This document shows, piece after piece, positions 7,965 through 16,873 of a stretch of 64,000 nucleotides of DNA. The notes under the pieces are model-generated. The model saw nothing but the letters and a program-made list of their open reading frames with translations. It made no database searches and was not told where the DNA came from. The stretch is taken from NCBI RefSeq assembly GCF_036226405.1, contig NZ_CP108464.1:5022001-5086000 (forward strand), written 5' to 3'. Positions within the stretch are counted from its first letter, which is position 1. Each line of letters begins with the position of its first letter. The DNA comes from Streptomyces sp. NBC_01260. Lineage in GTDB: Bacteria; Actinomycetota; Actinomycetes; Streptomycetales; Streptomycetaceae. A program made the position numbers and the translations under genes.

Positions 7965-8942
7965 ATGACGACAGGTCGGCTCGGGCAGCAAGCCGCGCCA
8001 CCGAACGGGGCCTACGCCGGGCAGCTCGTGCACTTCCCGGATCCTGTCCGGGCGTCCCGCCACCCCAGAGGTGTGCGTATGGACGGGAACGGCTGTCCGG
8101 AGTTCGCGCCGTACGCCCGCGCCGCCGCCGAGATCGCCGAGCCCCCGCAGGGCTTCGGCGTCGACGAACTGCGGCTCACGGACTACGTGTCGGCGAACGC
8201 GGCGCTGGCGGCCAGTGGCCATGAGCTGTGGGACACGATTCCCGCGGTGGCCACCCCGCACGGCTGGACCTGGCACCACGTGCCGGGCGGCCGGCGGATG
8301 GAGCTGGTCCCGGTCGAGGTGAAGGCGCTGCTGCGGCATCACGGCGGGCTGGCGACGACGGCGGTGGACCAGAACAAGCGGGGCACGCGTCCGCTCCAGG
8401 AGACCCGGCCCGCGCACTTCCGGCTCCCGAAGGGGGCCGTGGCGGTGAGCGAGCAGCAGATCCAGGGGGTCGAGGAGGACCTCGGCTACCGGTTGCCCGG
8501 TGCGTACCGTTCGTTCCTGAAGGCGGCGGGCGGTTCGGCCCCGGTGGGCGCGGCGCTCGACGCGGAGCTCGGTCTGCTGGTCGACCAGCCGTTCTTCACG
8601 GTGCGCGACGAGGCCGCGGTGAACGATCTGGTGTACGTCAACAAGTGCCTGCGGGACCATCTGACCAAGGACTACCTGGGCGTCGGTTTCGTCCAGGGCG
8701 GCATCCTCGCGGTGAAGGTCCGGGGCCAGGGCACCGGTTCGGTGTGGTTCTGCGCGTACGACGATGCGCGGGATCAGGACGGCTGGAGCGTGCAGGAGCG
8801 GGTGGACCGGCTGCTGCTGCCGTGCGGCGCGGACTTCGACGCCTTTCTGCAGCGTCTCGCGGGCAACCCGCCGGAGTTGGAGACGGTGGCGAACCTGATG
8901 GTGGACGGCGGCTTCGCGCACGCCGTCCCGGTGGAGGGGTGA
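7965..8942 (+). CDS. WHH-type HNH/EndoVII nuclease fused to a SUKH-1 (SMI1/KNR4) domain
   Basis: 325 aa. Residues about 85-115 read TWHHVPGGRRMELVP followed by LLRHHGGL; this W-H-H plus HHGG pattern defines the WHH nuclease group. Residues about 155-300 form a SMI1/KNR4-like domain (VEEDLGYRLPGAYRSFLKAAGG). Nuclease and immunity-type domains on one chain suggest a self-restrained nuclease or a non-toxic derivative. No secretion signal is seen. The ATG is supported by AGGGGG about 9 nt upstream; in-frame upstream codons are not protein-like. The SUKH-4 gene starts 5 bp after the stop, so they are co-transcribed. Confidence 0.83.
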   Translation: MTTGRLGQQAAPPNGAYAGQLVHFPDPVRASRHPRGVRMDGNGCPEFAPYARAAAEIAEPPQGFGVDELRLTDYVSANAALAASGHELWDTIPAVATPHGWTWHHVPGGRRMELVPVEVKALLRHHGGLATTAVDQNKRGTRPLQETRPAHFRLPKGAVAVSEQQIQGVEEDLGYRLPGAYRSFLKAAGGSAPVGAALDAELGLLVDQPFFTVRDEAAVNDLVYVNKCLRDHLTKDYLGVGFVQGGILAVKVRGQGTGSVWFCAYDDARDQDGWSVQERVDRLLLPCGADFDAFLQRLAGNPPELETVANLMVDGGFAHAVPVEG

Positions 8943-8947
8943 GCGCG

Positions 8948-11518
8948 ATGGTGACCTTTGCGCAGGCGCAGGAGCGTGCGGACGAGTGGGTCAACGGTGA
9001 CGTTGCGGCGTATCAGCACCGCGAGGTGCGGGTACGTGAGTTCGAGCTGGGTTTCGTGGTGTGGGCCGAGGACCGGGCGGAGGGTCCGGTCTCGGACGGC
9101 GGCCGGCAGCGGCTGGTGATCGCCCGGGACAGCGGTGAGGCGACGCTGTGGCCCGGATTGCCGGTCGGCGAGGTGATCCGGCGGTACGAGGAGGAGTACG
9201 GCGTCACGGATGTGGCGCAGGCTGCCCCGCAGCCGCCGCAGCGCATCGATCTGAATCAGACGTCGTTCCTGTTGAGTCCGCCCGAGTGGCTCCAGGAGGC
9301 GGCGGACAAGCTCGGCATACCGGACCGGCGGACGGAAGGTGCCGGCGAGCAGGCGGCCGCCGCCCCCGCTGTCCCTCCTCCCGCCACCTTCCCTTCTGCT
9401 CCTTCCGTTCCTTCCCCTTCCTCTCCGCCGGACGGGCCGGGCACCTACGAGCCGACCGCGTACGCGGGGGTTCCGGCGTCCTCTCCGCAGCCGCCGGTCG
9501 GGGCCACGCCGTGGGCGGGGACCGATACCAACTCCGACTCCGACGACGGGGGAGTGGCTCTGCCGGCCACGGTGTTCGCGCCGCCGCTCTCCGGTGCGGA
9601 CGACGAGGGCGCGCCGCCCAGGATGGTTCCGGCGGATGCGCCGACCGCGCTGATGTCCGGTGGCAGCCAGCTGCCCCGGACGGCGCTCGTGCCCGGTCTC
9701 GATCCGCAGGGTTCCGGGGCTCACGTTCCCGGTGCGCCCGGTGCGCCCGGTGCGCCCGGTGCGCCCGGCGGGTCCGGTGCGAGGGACATCTCGCAGGAGG
9801 CCACCAGCAAGGCGGCCGTGTCGCCGCGGGGTGCGCGTGGCGGGGGTGCGACGACTCCGCCGCCGCCCGGTGCCCCCGGCGTTCCGGGTGCGCGGCCGGG
9901 TGCGCCGGTGCCGCCGCACTCGGGACCGGGTGCGCCCGGCGCCCCGGCGGGCGGGTACATGCCGACGCAGCTCGCCCCGCAGCAGGGCCCGCCCGGTGTG
10001 CCCCAGCCGCCCGGTCCGCCGGGTGTGCCCGGTGCGCCGCAGCCTCCCAGCCCTCCCGGTCCGCCCGGGTCGACGCCGCCGCCCGGTGCCAACGTGCACC
10101 AGGCGGCCACGGTGTTCGCGCCGCCCGGCCAGGTGGGTCCGCCGGCTCCGCAGCCGCCCGGTCCGCCCGGCGTTCCGGGTGCTCCGCTGCCGCCCGGTCC
10201 GCCCGGTCCGCCCGGGTCGACGCCGCCTCCCGGTGTTGGCGGGCATCATGCGGCCACGATGCTGGCGGGTCCGGGCCAGGTGGGTCCGCCGGCTCCGCAG
10301 CCGCCCGGTCCACCCGGTGCTCCGGGTGCCCCGCTGCCGCCCGGTCCGCCCGGGTCGACGCCGCCTCCCGGCGCCGGTGTGCACCACGCCGCGACGATGC
10401 TCGCGGGTCCGGCTCAGATGGGCCCGCCCGCTCCGCAGCCTCCGGGGCCGCCCGGCGCGCCGATGGGCGCCCCCGGTCCCGTGCCGCCGCCCGGTCACAC
10501 CCCGCCGCCCGTGGCGTACGGGTATCCGCAGGCGCCCACCGGTCAGCCGACGGTCGGCCCCGGCTACCAGGCCGTGCTGCGCTACCGCGGCCCCGATGGC
10601 AGCGAGCAGCAGCTGATCCGCCGTTCGGCGCCCGGCACCCCGCACCCCGAGTGGCAGATGCTGCACGAGCTGCGGGCCATGAACGTGCCGCCGCAGCAGG
10701 TCATCGAGCTGCACACGGAGCTGGAGTCCTGTGAACTGCCGGGTGGTTACTGCGCCCGGATGATCCGGGAGACCTGGCCGCAGGTGCGGATCACCAGCGT
10801 CGCCCCGTACGGCACCGATCACGCGAGCCGGCAGCAGGGCATGCAGCATCTGCTCACCCATCAGGGCGAGCTGCACCAGGTCGCGGACGGTCCGGCGCGT
10901 CCGGCGCCGGTCCGGGCACCGCTGCCGCAGCTCCCGCCCGCGATGCCGGTGCCGCCGGAGGCCGTCGCGGAGGAACTGCTGCAGGCCTTCGGCCCGCAGG
11001 GTGTGCTGCGCTTCGATCAGCGTGCGGTGTCCCGGCAGGGTGTGCCGGAGGTCGTGGCGCGGACCCTGGTGTGGGCGGGGCTGCCCGCCGACTTCGGGCC
11101 GTTCTTCTGGGCGCAGCCGGGGCAGCCGGTGGTGCCGACGCTGGCCGAGCTGGCCATGCAGCGGCAGGTGCAGCCGGCGCCCGACGCGGGGTCGTACCTC
11201 GTGATGGGTTCGGACTTCGGCCGGGCGATCTGTGTGCAGTACGGAACGGCGAACATCGTGGCCGTGCCGGTGGAGGCGGGGCCCGGCGGGCAGTCGGTGC
11301 CGCCGCAGTTCGTGAACACCGGGCTGCCGGAGTTCACCCGTTCGCTGGCGCTGCTGGGCCGGATGTGGCGGCTGCGGTTCGGTCTCAACCCGGAGCAGGC
11401 CGGCCGCTGGACGGTCGACTTCCAGGCGCAGCTCGTCGCGCTGGACCCGGCGGCGCTCGCGTCGCCGGAGAGCTGGTGGTCGGTGCTGCTGGAGCAGATG
11501 TGGGACGGCTTGATCTGA
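8948..11518 (+). CDS. SUKH-4 family protein with YrhB-like N-terminus and collagen-like linker
   Basis: 856 aa in three parts. Residues 1-75 (MVTFAQAQERADEWVNG, FELGFVVWAEDRA) resemble the YrhB/Imm35 immunity fold. Residues about 130-520 are low complexity, rich in Pro, Gly and Ala, with many GPPG/GAPG triplets and three long repeats of about 140 bp. Residues about 540-856 contain two alpha/beta segments, one of which (GSYLVMGSDFGRAICVQYG ... FVNTGLPEFTRSLALLGRMW) is the SUKH-4 pattern. The open frame extends upstream, but the ATG 5 bp after the previous stop, with a GAG-rich leader, is the sensible start. It probably interacts with the neighbouring nuclease/deaminase proteins; partner and substrate are unknown. 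Confidence 0.85.
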   Translation: MVTFAQAQERADEWVNGDVAAYQHREVRVREFELGFVVWAEDRAEGPVSDGGRQRLVIARDSGEATLWPGLPVGEVIRRYEEEYGVTDVAQAAPQPPQRIDLNQTSFLLSPPEWLQEAADKLGIPDRRTEGAGEQAAAAPAVPPPATFPSAPSVPSPSSPPDGPGTYEPTAYAGVPASSPQPPVGATPWAGTDTNSDSDDGGVALPATVFAPPLSGADDEGAPPRMVPADAPTALMSGGSQLPRTALVPGLDPQGSGAHVPGAPGAPGAPGAPGGSGARDISQEATSKAAVSPRGARGGGATTPPPPGAPGVPGARPGAPVPPHSGPGAPGAPAGGYMPTQLAPQQGPPGVPQPPGPPGVPGAPQPPSPPGPPGSTPPPGANVHQAATVFAPPGQVGPPAPQPPGPPGVPGAPLPPGPPGPPGSTPPPGVGGHHAATMLAGPGQVGPPAPQPPGPPGAPGAPLPPGPPGSTPPPGAGVHHAATMLAGPAQMGPPAPQPPGPPGAPMGAPGPVPPPGHTPPPVAYGYPQAPTGQPTVGPGYQAVLRYRGPDGSEQQLIRRSAPGTPHPEWQMLHELRAMNVPPQQVIELHTELESCELPGGYCARMIRETWPQVRITSVAPYGTDHASRQQGMQHLLTHQGELHQVADGPARPAPVRAPLPQLPPAMPVPPEAVAEELLQAFGPQGVLRFDQRAVSRQGVPEVVARTLVWAGLPADFGPFFWAQPGQPVVPTLAELAMQRQVQPAPDAGSYLVMGSDFGRAICVQYGTANIVAVPVEAGPGGQSVPPQFVNTGLPEFTRSLALLGRMWRLRFGLNPEQAGRWTVDFQAQLVALDPAALASPESWWSVLLEQMWDGLI
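9727..10510 (+). repeat. In-gene collagen-like (Gly-Pro-Pro/Gly-Ala-Pro) tandem repeat region
   Basis: Begins with four back-to-back copies of the 9-mer GGTGCGCCC (9738 onward), then three longer repeats whose GGGTCGACGCCGCC landmarks lie at about 10067, 10214 and 10352 (147 and 138 bp apart). It encodes PPGPPG and STPPPG...HHAATMLAGP units. The reading frame is preserved, so it is protein structure rather than a CRISPR or intergenic array. Confidence 0.85.
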
Positions 11519-11716
11519 TCGTCCGGCCTGCGTAGTACTTCATCGGGCGTGGTGCCCTGTCCCCTGCTGGGGGCGGGGCGCCACGCCTTCGTCGTCTGTG
11601 ATGCCCGTCGCTTCCGTCCGGAAAGCATCGAAAGGATTCCGACTTCTCAGCCAATTGCCGCATCCTTGACGTATTGCTCGATGGTCGGGTCGGAGAGTCG
11701 GAAAGAGGCGACAAGG

Positions 11717-12610
11717 ATGAGTTCTGCACCGGTGTCCGCGCACGGCTTCGTCGGCGTACGCGGACGTGGCTACCGTCCGGAGCAGGTGGACCGCATGGTG
11801 GCCGAGCTGTCCGCCGAGCGGGACGCGGCCCAGGAGCAGGTGGCTCGGCTGACGGCGCAGGTGGAGACGCTGATCGCGGAGTCGGCCCGGCTGGACGAGG
11901 CCGTCGCCGTGCTGGCGCCGCAGGACTACGCGTCGCTGGGGGAGCGGGCGCAGCAGATCCTGGCGCTCGCCGAGGGCGAGGTGGAGACCGTGCGGGGTGC
12001 GGCGCTGGAGGACGCGCAGTCCTTGCGGGACGCGGTGGACGCGGCGGCGCGGACCTTGCGGGAGTCGGCCCGTGCGGACGCGGAGGCGATGCGGGCGGCC
12101 GCGGTGGCCCGTGCCGAGCAGTTGCTGGCCGCGGCGGAGGGCTCGGCCGGTGAGGCGCTGGCCGCGGCCCGGCTGGAGGCGGGGGCGGCGCGCGAGGAGG
12201 CGGACGCCGCGATGGAGGCGACCCGCAGCCGTACGGCGAGTGTGCTGGCGCATCAGGAGCAGGAGCACGCCGAGCGGTGGAAGGCGGCCGAGCGGGAGCT
12301 CGCGGACGGCGAGTCGGCGCAGTCCGCGGAGCACACGGAGCTCACCGGGCGGGCGGAGGCCGTGCTGGCCGGGGCGCGCCGGGCACTGGCCGAGACGGAG
12401 GAGGCCGCGCGGCACGGCCAGGAGGACGCCGAGGCGCGGGGCGCGGAGCTGATCGCCGCTGCCCGGGTGCGTGAGGAGCGGGTGGCGCGGGAGACGGAGC
12501 GGATTCTGCGGGAGCACGAGGAGGGCCGCGAGGAGGTGCAGGCGCACATGGCGCACGTACGCAATTCGCTGGCGGCGCTCACCGGGCGGGTGACTCCGGC
12601 GGGCGACTGA
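11717..12610 (+). CDS. DivIVA-like coiled-coil protein (annotated in Streptomyces as cellulose-binding protein)
   Basis: 297 aa. The N-terminus reads GFVGVRGRGYRPEQVDRMVAEL, the GYxxxxVD pattern of the DivIVA/Wag31/Scy type start, followed by an almost uninterrupted alanine/glutamate/arginine-rich coiled coil to the C-terminus. Such proteins build cytoskeletal scaffolds at hyphal tips or along the cell in Streptomyces. The ATG at 11717 is preceded by ACAAGG; the 56 in-frame codons upstream are intergenic. Stand-alone gene, about 200 bp downstream of the SUKH-4 gene and convergent with the MarR gene. Exact role unknown. Confidence 0.82.
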   Translation: MSSAPVSAHGFVGVRGRGYRPEQVDRMVAELSAERDAAQEQVARLTAQVETLIAESARLDEAVAVLAPQDYASLGERAQQILALAEGEVETVRGAALEDAQSLRDAVDAAARTLRESARADAEAMRAAAVARAEQLLAAAEGSAGEALAAARLEAGAAREEADAAMEATRSRTASVLAHQEQEHAERWKAAERELADGESAQSAEHTELTGRAEAVLAGARRALAETEEAARHGQEDAEARGAELIAAARVREERVARETERILREHEEGREEVQAHMAHVRNSLAALTGRVTPAGD

Positions 12611-12683
12611 GGCGTCGTCCGGTCCGGCGGAGGGGGCGGGGCCGGGGCCCGGGGCGTGTGCCGGTGGCCGGGCGGGTCCGGGG

Positions 12684-13202
12684 TCAGGGGCGCGGCCAGG
12701 GGTGCTTGGAGAGGTGCTCGATGCCGCTGTTGAAGCGCTTGAGGTAGCCGGCGAAGGCGGCGATGTCCTCGTCCGGCCAGTCGTCCATGATCTGGTCCAG
12801 GGCGCGCACGACCCGTTCGCGCTCCTGGTCGAGGAGTTCGGCGCCCTTGGCGGTGATGCGGAACTTGCGGGCCATGCCGCCGTCGGGATCGGCGATGCGT
12901 TCGGCCAGCCCGGCGCGTGTCGCCGCGGCTGTCTGGCGGTTGAGGGTGGAGGCGTCGAGTCCGAAGGCCTCGCTCAGTTCGCCGTTGGACATGGGTCCCT
13001 GGATCCGGATGCGGCTCAGCAGGATGTAGGCGCTTCGCTCCATGAGGGCGTACTTGTGCCGTCCGCCCCGGTGGTAGGGGAGGTCGTGTCGCCCGAGCAG
13101 CATCTGCTCGTACTCCACCTCGTCCGTGGGCCTGGCCATGTCCGCGGCCTCCTGCTCCTGCTCCGGGGTCGGTTGCGCGGCGGGTGCTGAACGCCGGCTC
13201 AT
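12684..13202 (-). CDS. MarR-family transcriptional regulator
   Basis: About 172 aa from the ATG giving MSRRSAPAAQ. The winged-helix core is visible: ERSAYILLSRIRIQGPMSNGELSEAFGLDASTLNRQTAAATRAGL (helix-turn-helix, cited here only as separate motifs MSNGELSEAF and DASTLNRQTAA), then the wing MARKFRITAKGAELL. It is divergent from a DHA2 drug-efflux gene, with a perfect palindrome between them, so it likely represses that gene and itself. A further ATG 42 bp upstream lies inside the palindrome and is a less likely start. Confidence 0.92.
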   Translation of the reverse strand: MSRRSAPAAQPTPEQEQEAADMARPTDEVEYEQMLLGRHDLPYHRGGRHKYALMERSAYILLSRIRIQGPMSNGELSEAFGLDASTLNRQTAAATRAGLAERIADPDGGMARKFRITAKGAELLDQERERVVRALDQIMDDWPDEDIAAFAGYLKRFNSGIEHLSKHPWPRP

Positions 13203-13231
13203 GCTCTCATGCGGCGTGCATCGGACACGTG

Positions 13232-13246
13232 ATGTGTATGACACAT
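13232..13246. promoter_or_regulatory. Palindromic operator for the MarR regulator
   Basis: ATGTGT-ATG-ACACAT is a perfect 6+3+6 inverted repeat midway between the two divergent start codons. Two degenerate relatives flank it: GTGCATCGGACAC at about 13217-13229 and TGTACGATGCACA at about 13253-13265. This is the size and placement expected of a MarR-family operator. Confidence 0.7.
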
Positions 13247-13310
13247 TCGGCGTGTACGATGCACATCGCTATTCGGTGGACGAGACGACGACCCCTAGGA
13301 GTTCCTCCTC

Positions 13311-14768
13311 ATGGATGCCCCCCAGCCGACAGCCAGAACGGGCGGTGTGGTCGCTACGCTCGCCTTCGCCGGCACCGTGGCGGCGGTCATGCAGACCCTG
13401 GTCACCCCGCTCATCGCGGAGCTGCCGCAACTTCTCAACACGACCTCCTCCAACGCCACTTGGGTGATCACCGTCACCCTGCTGGTCTCGGCGGTGTGCG
13501 TGCCGGTCTCCGGACGGCTGGGTGACCTGCTGGGCAAGCGCCGGATGCTGCTCGTGTGTGCGGTGCCGCTGTTCGCCGGTTCCGTGGTGTGCGCCCTCGC
13601 GTCCTCCGTCGTCCCCATGATCATCGGGCGCGGTCTGCAGGGGATGGGCATGGGCATGGTGCCCCTCGGCATCGCTCTGCTGCGTGACGTGGTGCCGAAG
13701 GAGAAGCTGAGCTCCTCCATCGCCCTGGTCAGCGCCTCCCTCGGCATCGGCGGCGCCCTCGGCCTGCCGATCGCTTCGGCGGTCGCCCAGTACGCGAGCT
13801 GGCGGGTGCTGTTCTGGGGCTCCGCCGCACTGGCCCTCGCCATCTCCGTACTGATCTGGTTCCTGATTCCGGACGTCCCGGCGGGCGCCAAGGGGCAGCG
13901 TTTCGACGTGCCCGGCGCCCTCGGCCTGGCCGTCGGCCTGGTCTGCCTGCTCCTCGCCGTCTCCAAGGGTGCCGAGTGGGGCTGGACCTCCACGACGACG
14001 GTCGGCCTGTTCGTCGCCTCCGTCGTGGTGCTCATCGGCTGGGGGTTCTGGGAACTGCGGACCAAGGACCCGCTGGTCGACCTGCGCACCACGGCCCGCC
14101 CCCGGGTGCTCATCACCAACCTCGCGTCGCTCTTCGTCGGTTTCGGCATGTACGCGGGCATGCTGATCGCACCGCAGCTGCTGCAGTTCCCCGAGGCCAC
14201 CGGTTACGGCCTGGGCCAGTCGATGCTCGCGGCGGGCCTGTGGATGGCCCCCGGCGGCATCATGATGATGATCGTCTCCCCGTTCGGCGGGAAGCTCACC
14301 GACGCCCGCGGCCCCAAGTTCACGCTGATCTGCGGTGTGCTGGTCATCGCCGCGGCCTACGGGCTGGGCATCCTCCTGATGGGCTCCGCCTGGGGGCTGA
14401 TGCTGTTCCTCATGGTCAGCAGCAGTGGCGTCGGCCTCGCCTACGGTGCGATGCCCGCCCTGATCATGAGCGCGGTCCCGGCGTCCGAGACGGCAGCCGC
14501 CAACGGGTTCAACACCCTCATGCGCGCGCTCGGCACCTCGATCGGCGCCGCCGTGATCGGTGCGGTCCTCTCGCAGATGACCACGGAGGCGGGCGGCTTC
14601 ACCCTCACCTCCGAGGCCGGGTTCCGTACCGGCCTGATGTTCGGCTGCGGTGTCGCCGTCATCGCCGCGGCGATCTCGGCGTTCATCCCGGCCGTCCGCG
14701 GGTCCGCCGCCACCGGTGAGACGGCCGACGCGGCCGCCTCGCCGGAGGTGGCCACGGCCAGGGGCTGA
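13311..14768 (+). CDS. MFS transporter, DHA2 (14-TM) drug-efflux family
   Basis: 485 aa with about 14 hydrophobic segments. Motif A appears as GRLGDLLGKRRMLLV after TM2; the proton-antiporter-type motif C region is around ASLGIGGALGLPIASAVAQ. It probably exports an antibiotic or other small toxic compound using the proton gradient. Regulated by the divergent MarR gene via the operator at 13232-13246. A strong bidirectional terminator follows. The ATG follows AGGAG-like TAGGAGTTCCTCCTC sequence 5-15 nt upstream. Confidence 0.93.
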   Translation: MDAPQPTARTGGVVATLAFAGTVAAVMQTLVTPLIAELPQLLNTTSSNATWVITVTLLVSAVCVPVSGRLGDLLGKRRMLLVCAVPLFAGSVVCALASSVVPMIIGRGLQGMGMGMVPLGIALLRDVVPKEKLSSSIALVSASLGIGGALGLPIASAVAQYASWRVLFWGSAALALAISVLIWFLIPDVPAGAKGQRFDVPGALGLAVGLVCLLLAVSKGAEWGWTSTTTVGLFVASVVVLIGWGFWELRTKDPLVDLRTTARPRVLITNLASLFVGFGMYAGMLIAPQLLQFPEATGYGLGQSMLAAGLWMAPGGIMMMIVSPFGGKLTDARGPKFTLICGVLVIAAAYGLGILLMGSAWGLMLFLMVSSSGVGLAYGAMPALIMSAVPASETAAANGFNTLMRALGTSIGAAVIGAVLSQMTTEAGGFTLTSEAGFRTGLMFGCGVAVIAAAISAFIPAVRGSAATGETADAAASPEVATARG

Positions 14769-14787
14769 CCCCGGCACGCGCACCCAA

Positions 14788-14828
14788 CTGCCCGGCTCCG
14801 GGCCCCGAAAGGGGAGGGAGCCGGGCAG
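14788..14828. terminator. Bidirectional terminator between two convergent MFS genes
   Basis: Perfect 12-bp stem CTGCCCGGCTCC / GGAGCCGGGCAG around a 17-nt loop that itself contains a CCCC-GAAA-GGGG mini-hairpin. It lies between two convergent genes. Confidence 0.85.
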
Positions 14829-14870
14829 TCCCGCGTACGGGACCAGGCCGGAGGTGGCCACGCCCTCCCC

Positions 14871-16472
14871 TCAGCCGGCCGGGCCTCCGGGCGCGGGAGC
14901 GCTGTCGGGCTCCTCGGTGAGGATCGGGAAGCGGCGGGGGGTCACGAAGACGAGGACCAGCAGGGCGACGACGGCGGCCGCGGCCGCCCCGAGGTAGACC
15001 CGGTCGACGGCGGCGTCAACGGCCCGCCGCAGATAGTCCGTTGCCGCCGCGCTCAGTGCGCCCGGGTCGTCCAGGGCGTGCGAGACGGAGTCCAGATCGC
15101 CGGGCAGGCCGGGTACGGGGGCGTCGGCGAGCCGGGAGGCGAGGACTCCGTTGGCGACGGCGCCGAAGAGCGCCGCGCCGATGCTCTGGCCCAGCTGGCG
15201 GCAGAAGAGCACGGAAGCCGTCGTCGTACCGCGTTCGGCCCAGCCGACGGTCGACTGGACGCCGACGATCAGCGGGAGCTGGAAGAGCCCGAGCGCGGCG
15301 CCGAGCAGCAGCATGATCAGTGACGGCTGCCAGGCCCGGCCCGGATAGGGCAGCAGCGGGAAGGCGAGCAGGACCAGCAGGGCGCCGGACATGCCGGTGA
15401 TCGCGGTGCGGCGGAAGCCGATGCGGTTGTAGACCCGGTTGGAGAACGCCGCCGACACCGGCCAGCTCAGCGTCATCACCGAGAGCACGAAACCGGCGGC
15501 GATCGGCCCGAGGCCGAGCACCGACTGCGCGTACGTCGGCAGGAAGACGGTCGGCGCGACCATCAGCAGACCCATCGCGCCCAGGGCGAGGTTGACGGAG
15601 GCGATGGTGCGCCGCCGCCACACCCAGCCGGGGATGACCGGTTCGGCGGCGCGCCGTTCGATGAACACGGTCAGCGCGGCGAGCAGGGCGGTCGCCGCCA
15701 GCAGGCCGAGGGAGGGGAGGGACAGCCAGGGCCAGGCGACCCCGCCCTGGACGAGTGCGGTCAGCAGCAGGGCGCCGGTCGCGAAGACGGCCAGGGAGCC
15801 CGCCCAGTCGATCCGGGGGCGGGGGGCGCCGGCCGCGCGGCGGACGCGGGAGGGCTCGTGGAGGTGGCGGGCGACGAGCCAGAGGGCGACGGCCCCGATC
15901 GGCAGGTTGATCAGGAAGATCCAGCGCCAGTCCGCGTACACCGCGAACAGCCCGCCGAGCACCGGTCCGGTGACCGCCGAAGTGGCCCAGACGGTGGACA
16001 GTTTCGCCTGGATCCTCGGACGCTCCTTGAGCGGGTAGAGGTCCGCCGCGATGGTCTGGACGGTGCCCTGGAGGGCGCCGCCGCCGATCCCCTGCACGAC
16101 ACGGAAGGCGATCAGCGCGGCCATGTTCCAGGCGGCGGCGCAGAGCACCGAGCCGAACAGGAAGAGGATCACGCCGGCGATCAGGACCGGCTTGCGGCCG
16201 AAGGTGTCGGAGAGCTTCCCGTACACCGGCAGGGTGACGGTCACGGCCAGCAGATAGCCGGAGAAGAGCCAGGAGAAGACGGAGAACCCGCCCAGGTCAC
16301 CGACGATCTGAGGGATCGCGGTGGAGACGATGGTGCCGTCGATGGCGGACAGCGCCATACAGAGCATCAGGGCCGCGACGACGGGGCCGCGTCCACGGGG
16401 TTTCGCGGGGGAGGGGGCGGGGCCGAGTCCTGACCCCGATATCGCTTCCGTACCGCCGCTCGCGCCGCTCAC
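14871..16472 (-). CDS. MFS transporter, DHA2 (14-TM) family
   Basis: About 533 aa from the GTG at 16472, which has GGAAGGA about 6 nt upstream; an in-frame ATG 21 bp further upstream lacks a good site. The protein has 14 predicted membrane segments, motif A as GKLSDTFGRKPVLIAG, and the DHA2 hallmark ALSAIDGTIVSTAIPQIVGDLG. Probably a multidrug or specific-metabolite exporter. It is not closely similar to the neighbouring DHA2 gene, so the pair is not a recent duplication. No regulator gene is adjacent on its side. Confidence 0.92.
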   Translation of the reverse strand: MSGASGGTEAISGSGLGPAPSPAKPRGRGPVVAALMLCMALSAIDGTIVSTAIPQIVGDLGGFSVFSWLFSGYLLAVTVTLPVYGKLSDTFGRKPVLIAGVILFLFGSVLCAAAWNMAALIAFRVVQGIGGGALQGTVQTIAADLYPLKERPRIQAKLSTVWATSAVTGPVLGGLFAVYADWRWIFLINLPIGAVALWLVARHLHEPSRVRRAAGAPRPRIDWAGSLAVFATGALLLTALVQGGVAWPWLSLPSLGLLAATALLAALTVFIERRAAEPVIPGWVWRRRTIASVNLALGAMGLLMVAPTVFLPTYAQSVLGLGPIAAGFVLSVMTLSWPVSAAFSNRVYNRIGFRRTAITGMSGALLVLLAFPLLPYPGRAWQPSLIMLLLGAALGLFQLPLIVGVQSTVGWAERGTTTASVLFCRQLGQSIGAALFGAVANGVLASRLADAPVPGLPGDLDSVSHALDDPGALSAAATDYLRRAVDAAVDRVYLGAAAAAVVALLVLVFVTPRRFPILTEEPDSAPAPGGPAG

Positions 16473-16873
16473 CAGGATTCCTTCCCCATGCACGTAATTT
16501 CGGACACTGTCTCACCTGCGGCTCTCCCGGGGCAGACGGCAGCGGCGGCGGACGTCCCGGGGCGGGGTGCTCCACCCGTCGTGTGCACCGATGGGAGCAA
16601 CCCCTCAGAAACCCGTCCACCCAGGGGCCGAGACCCCTAGGGGGAGCTCCCTATTTCTGTCCAGGGGCCGTTCCTCCCGGCGGAGGAGGTGCCTGGTCAG
16701 GCCCTCTCCGTAGCGTTGTTCGCACACCGCGATTGCGGCTGACCGCAGGGGACGGGGTGGGGAAAACCCCACCCGAAGACTGCGCTGGGCACCAGCGCGC
16801 CGAACCCCCTCCGGCCGACAGACTTCAGAGCAGACAGCGACGACTCAGCGCTGGCCGACATAGGAGAAATACC
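16473..16873. other. Intergenic region upstream of the ABC operon
   Basis: 400 bp between divergent genes with no convincing coding sequence. It contains the palindromic CCCCTAGGGG at about 16634 with a GGGAGCTCCC right after it, a GGGTGGGGAAAACCCCACCC hairpin at about 16752-16771, and several short inverted repeats. These may form promoter, operator or leader structures for the ABC operon. Confidence 0.4.

Noticed and set aside
7662..8921. Upstream extension of the deaminase frame to 597 codons
   Set aside because: The extension lies opposite the WHH-nuclease gene and intergenic DNA, is not protein-like, and an ATG with a good ribosome site exists at 7661.
9727..10510. Possible CRISPR or minisatellite array
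   Set aside because: Repeats are direct, in frame, without unique spacers, and encode Gly-Pro-Pro triplets in a continuous gene.
8774..10876. A 700-codon minus-strand frame opposite the SUKH-4 gene
   Set aside because: Arg/Gly/Thr-rich shadow of the collagen-like repeats.
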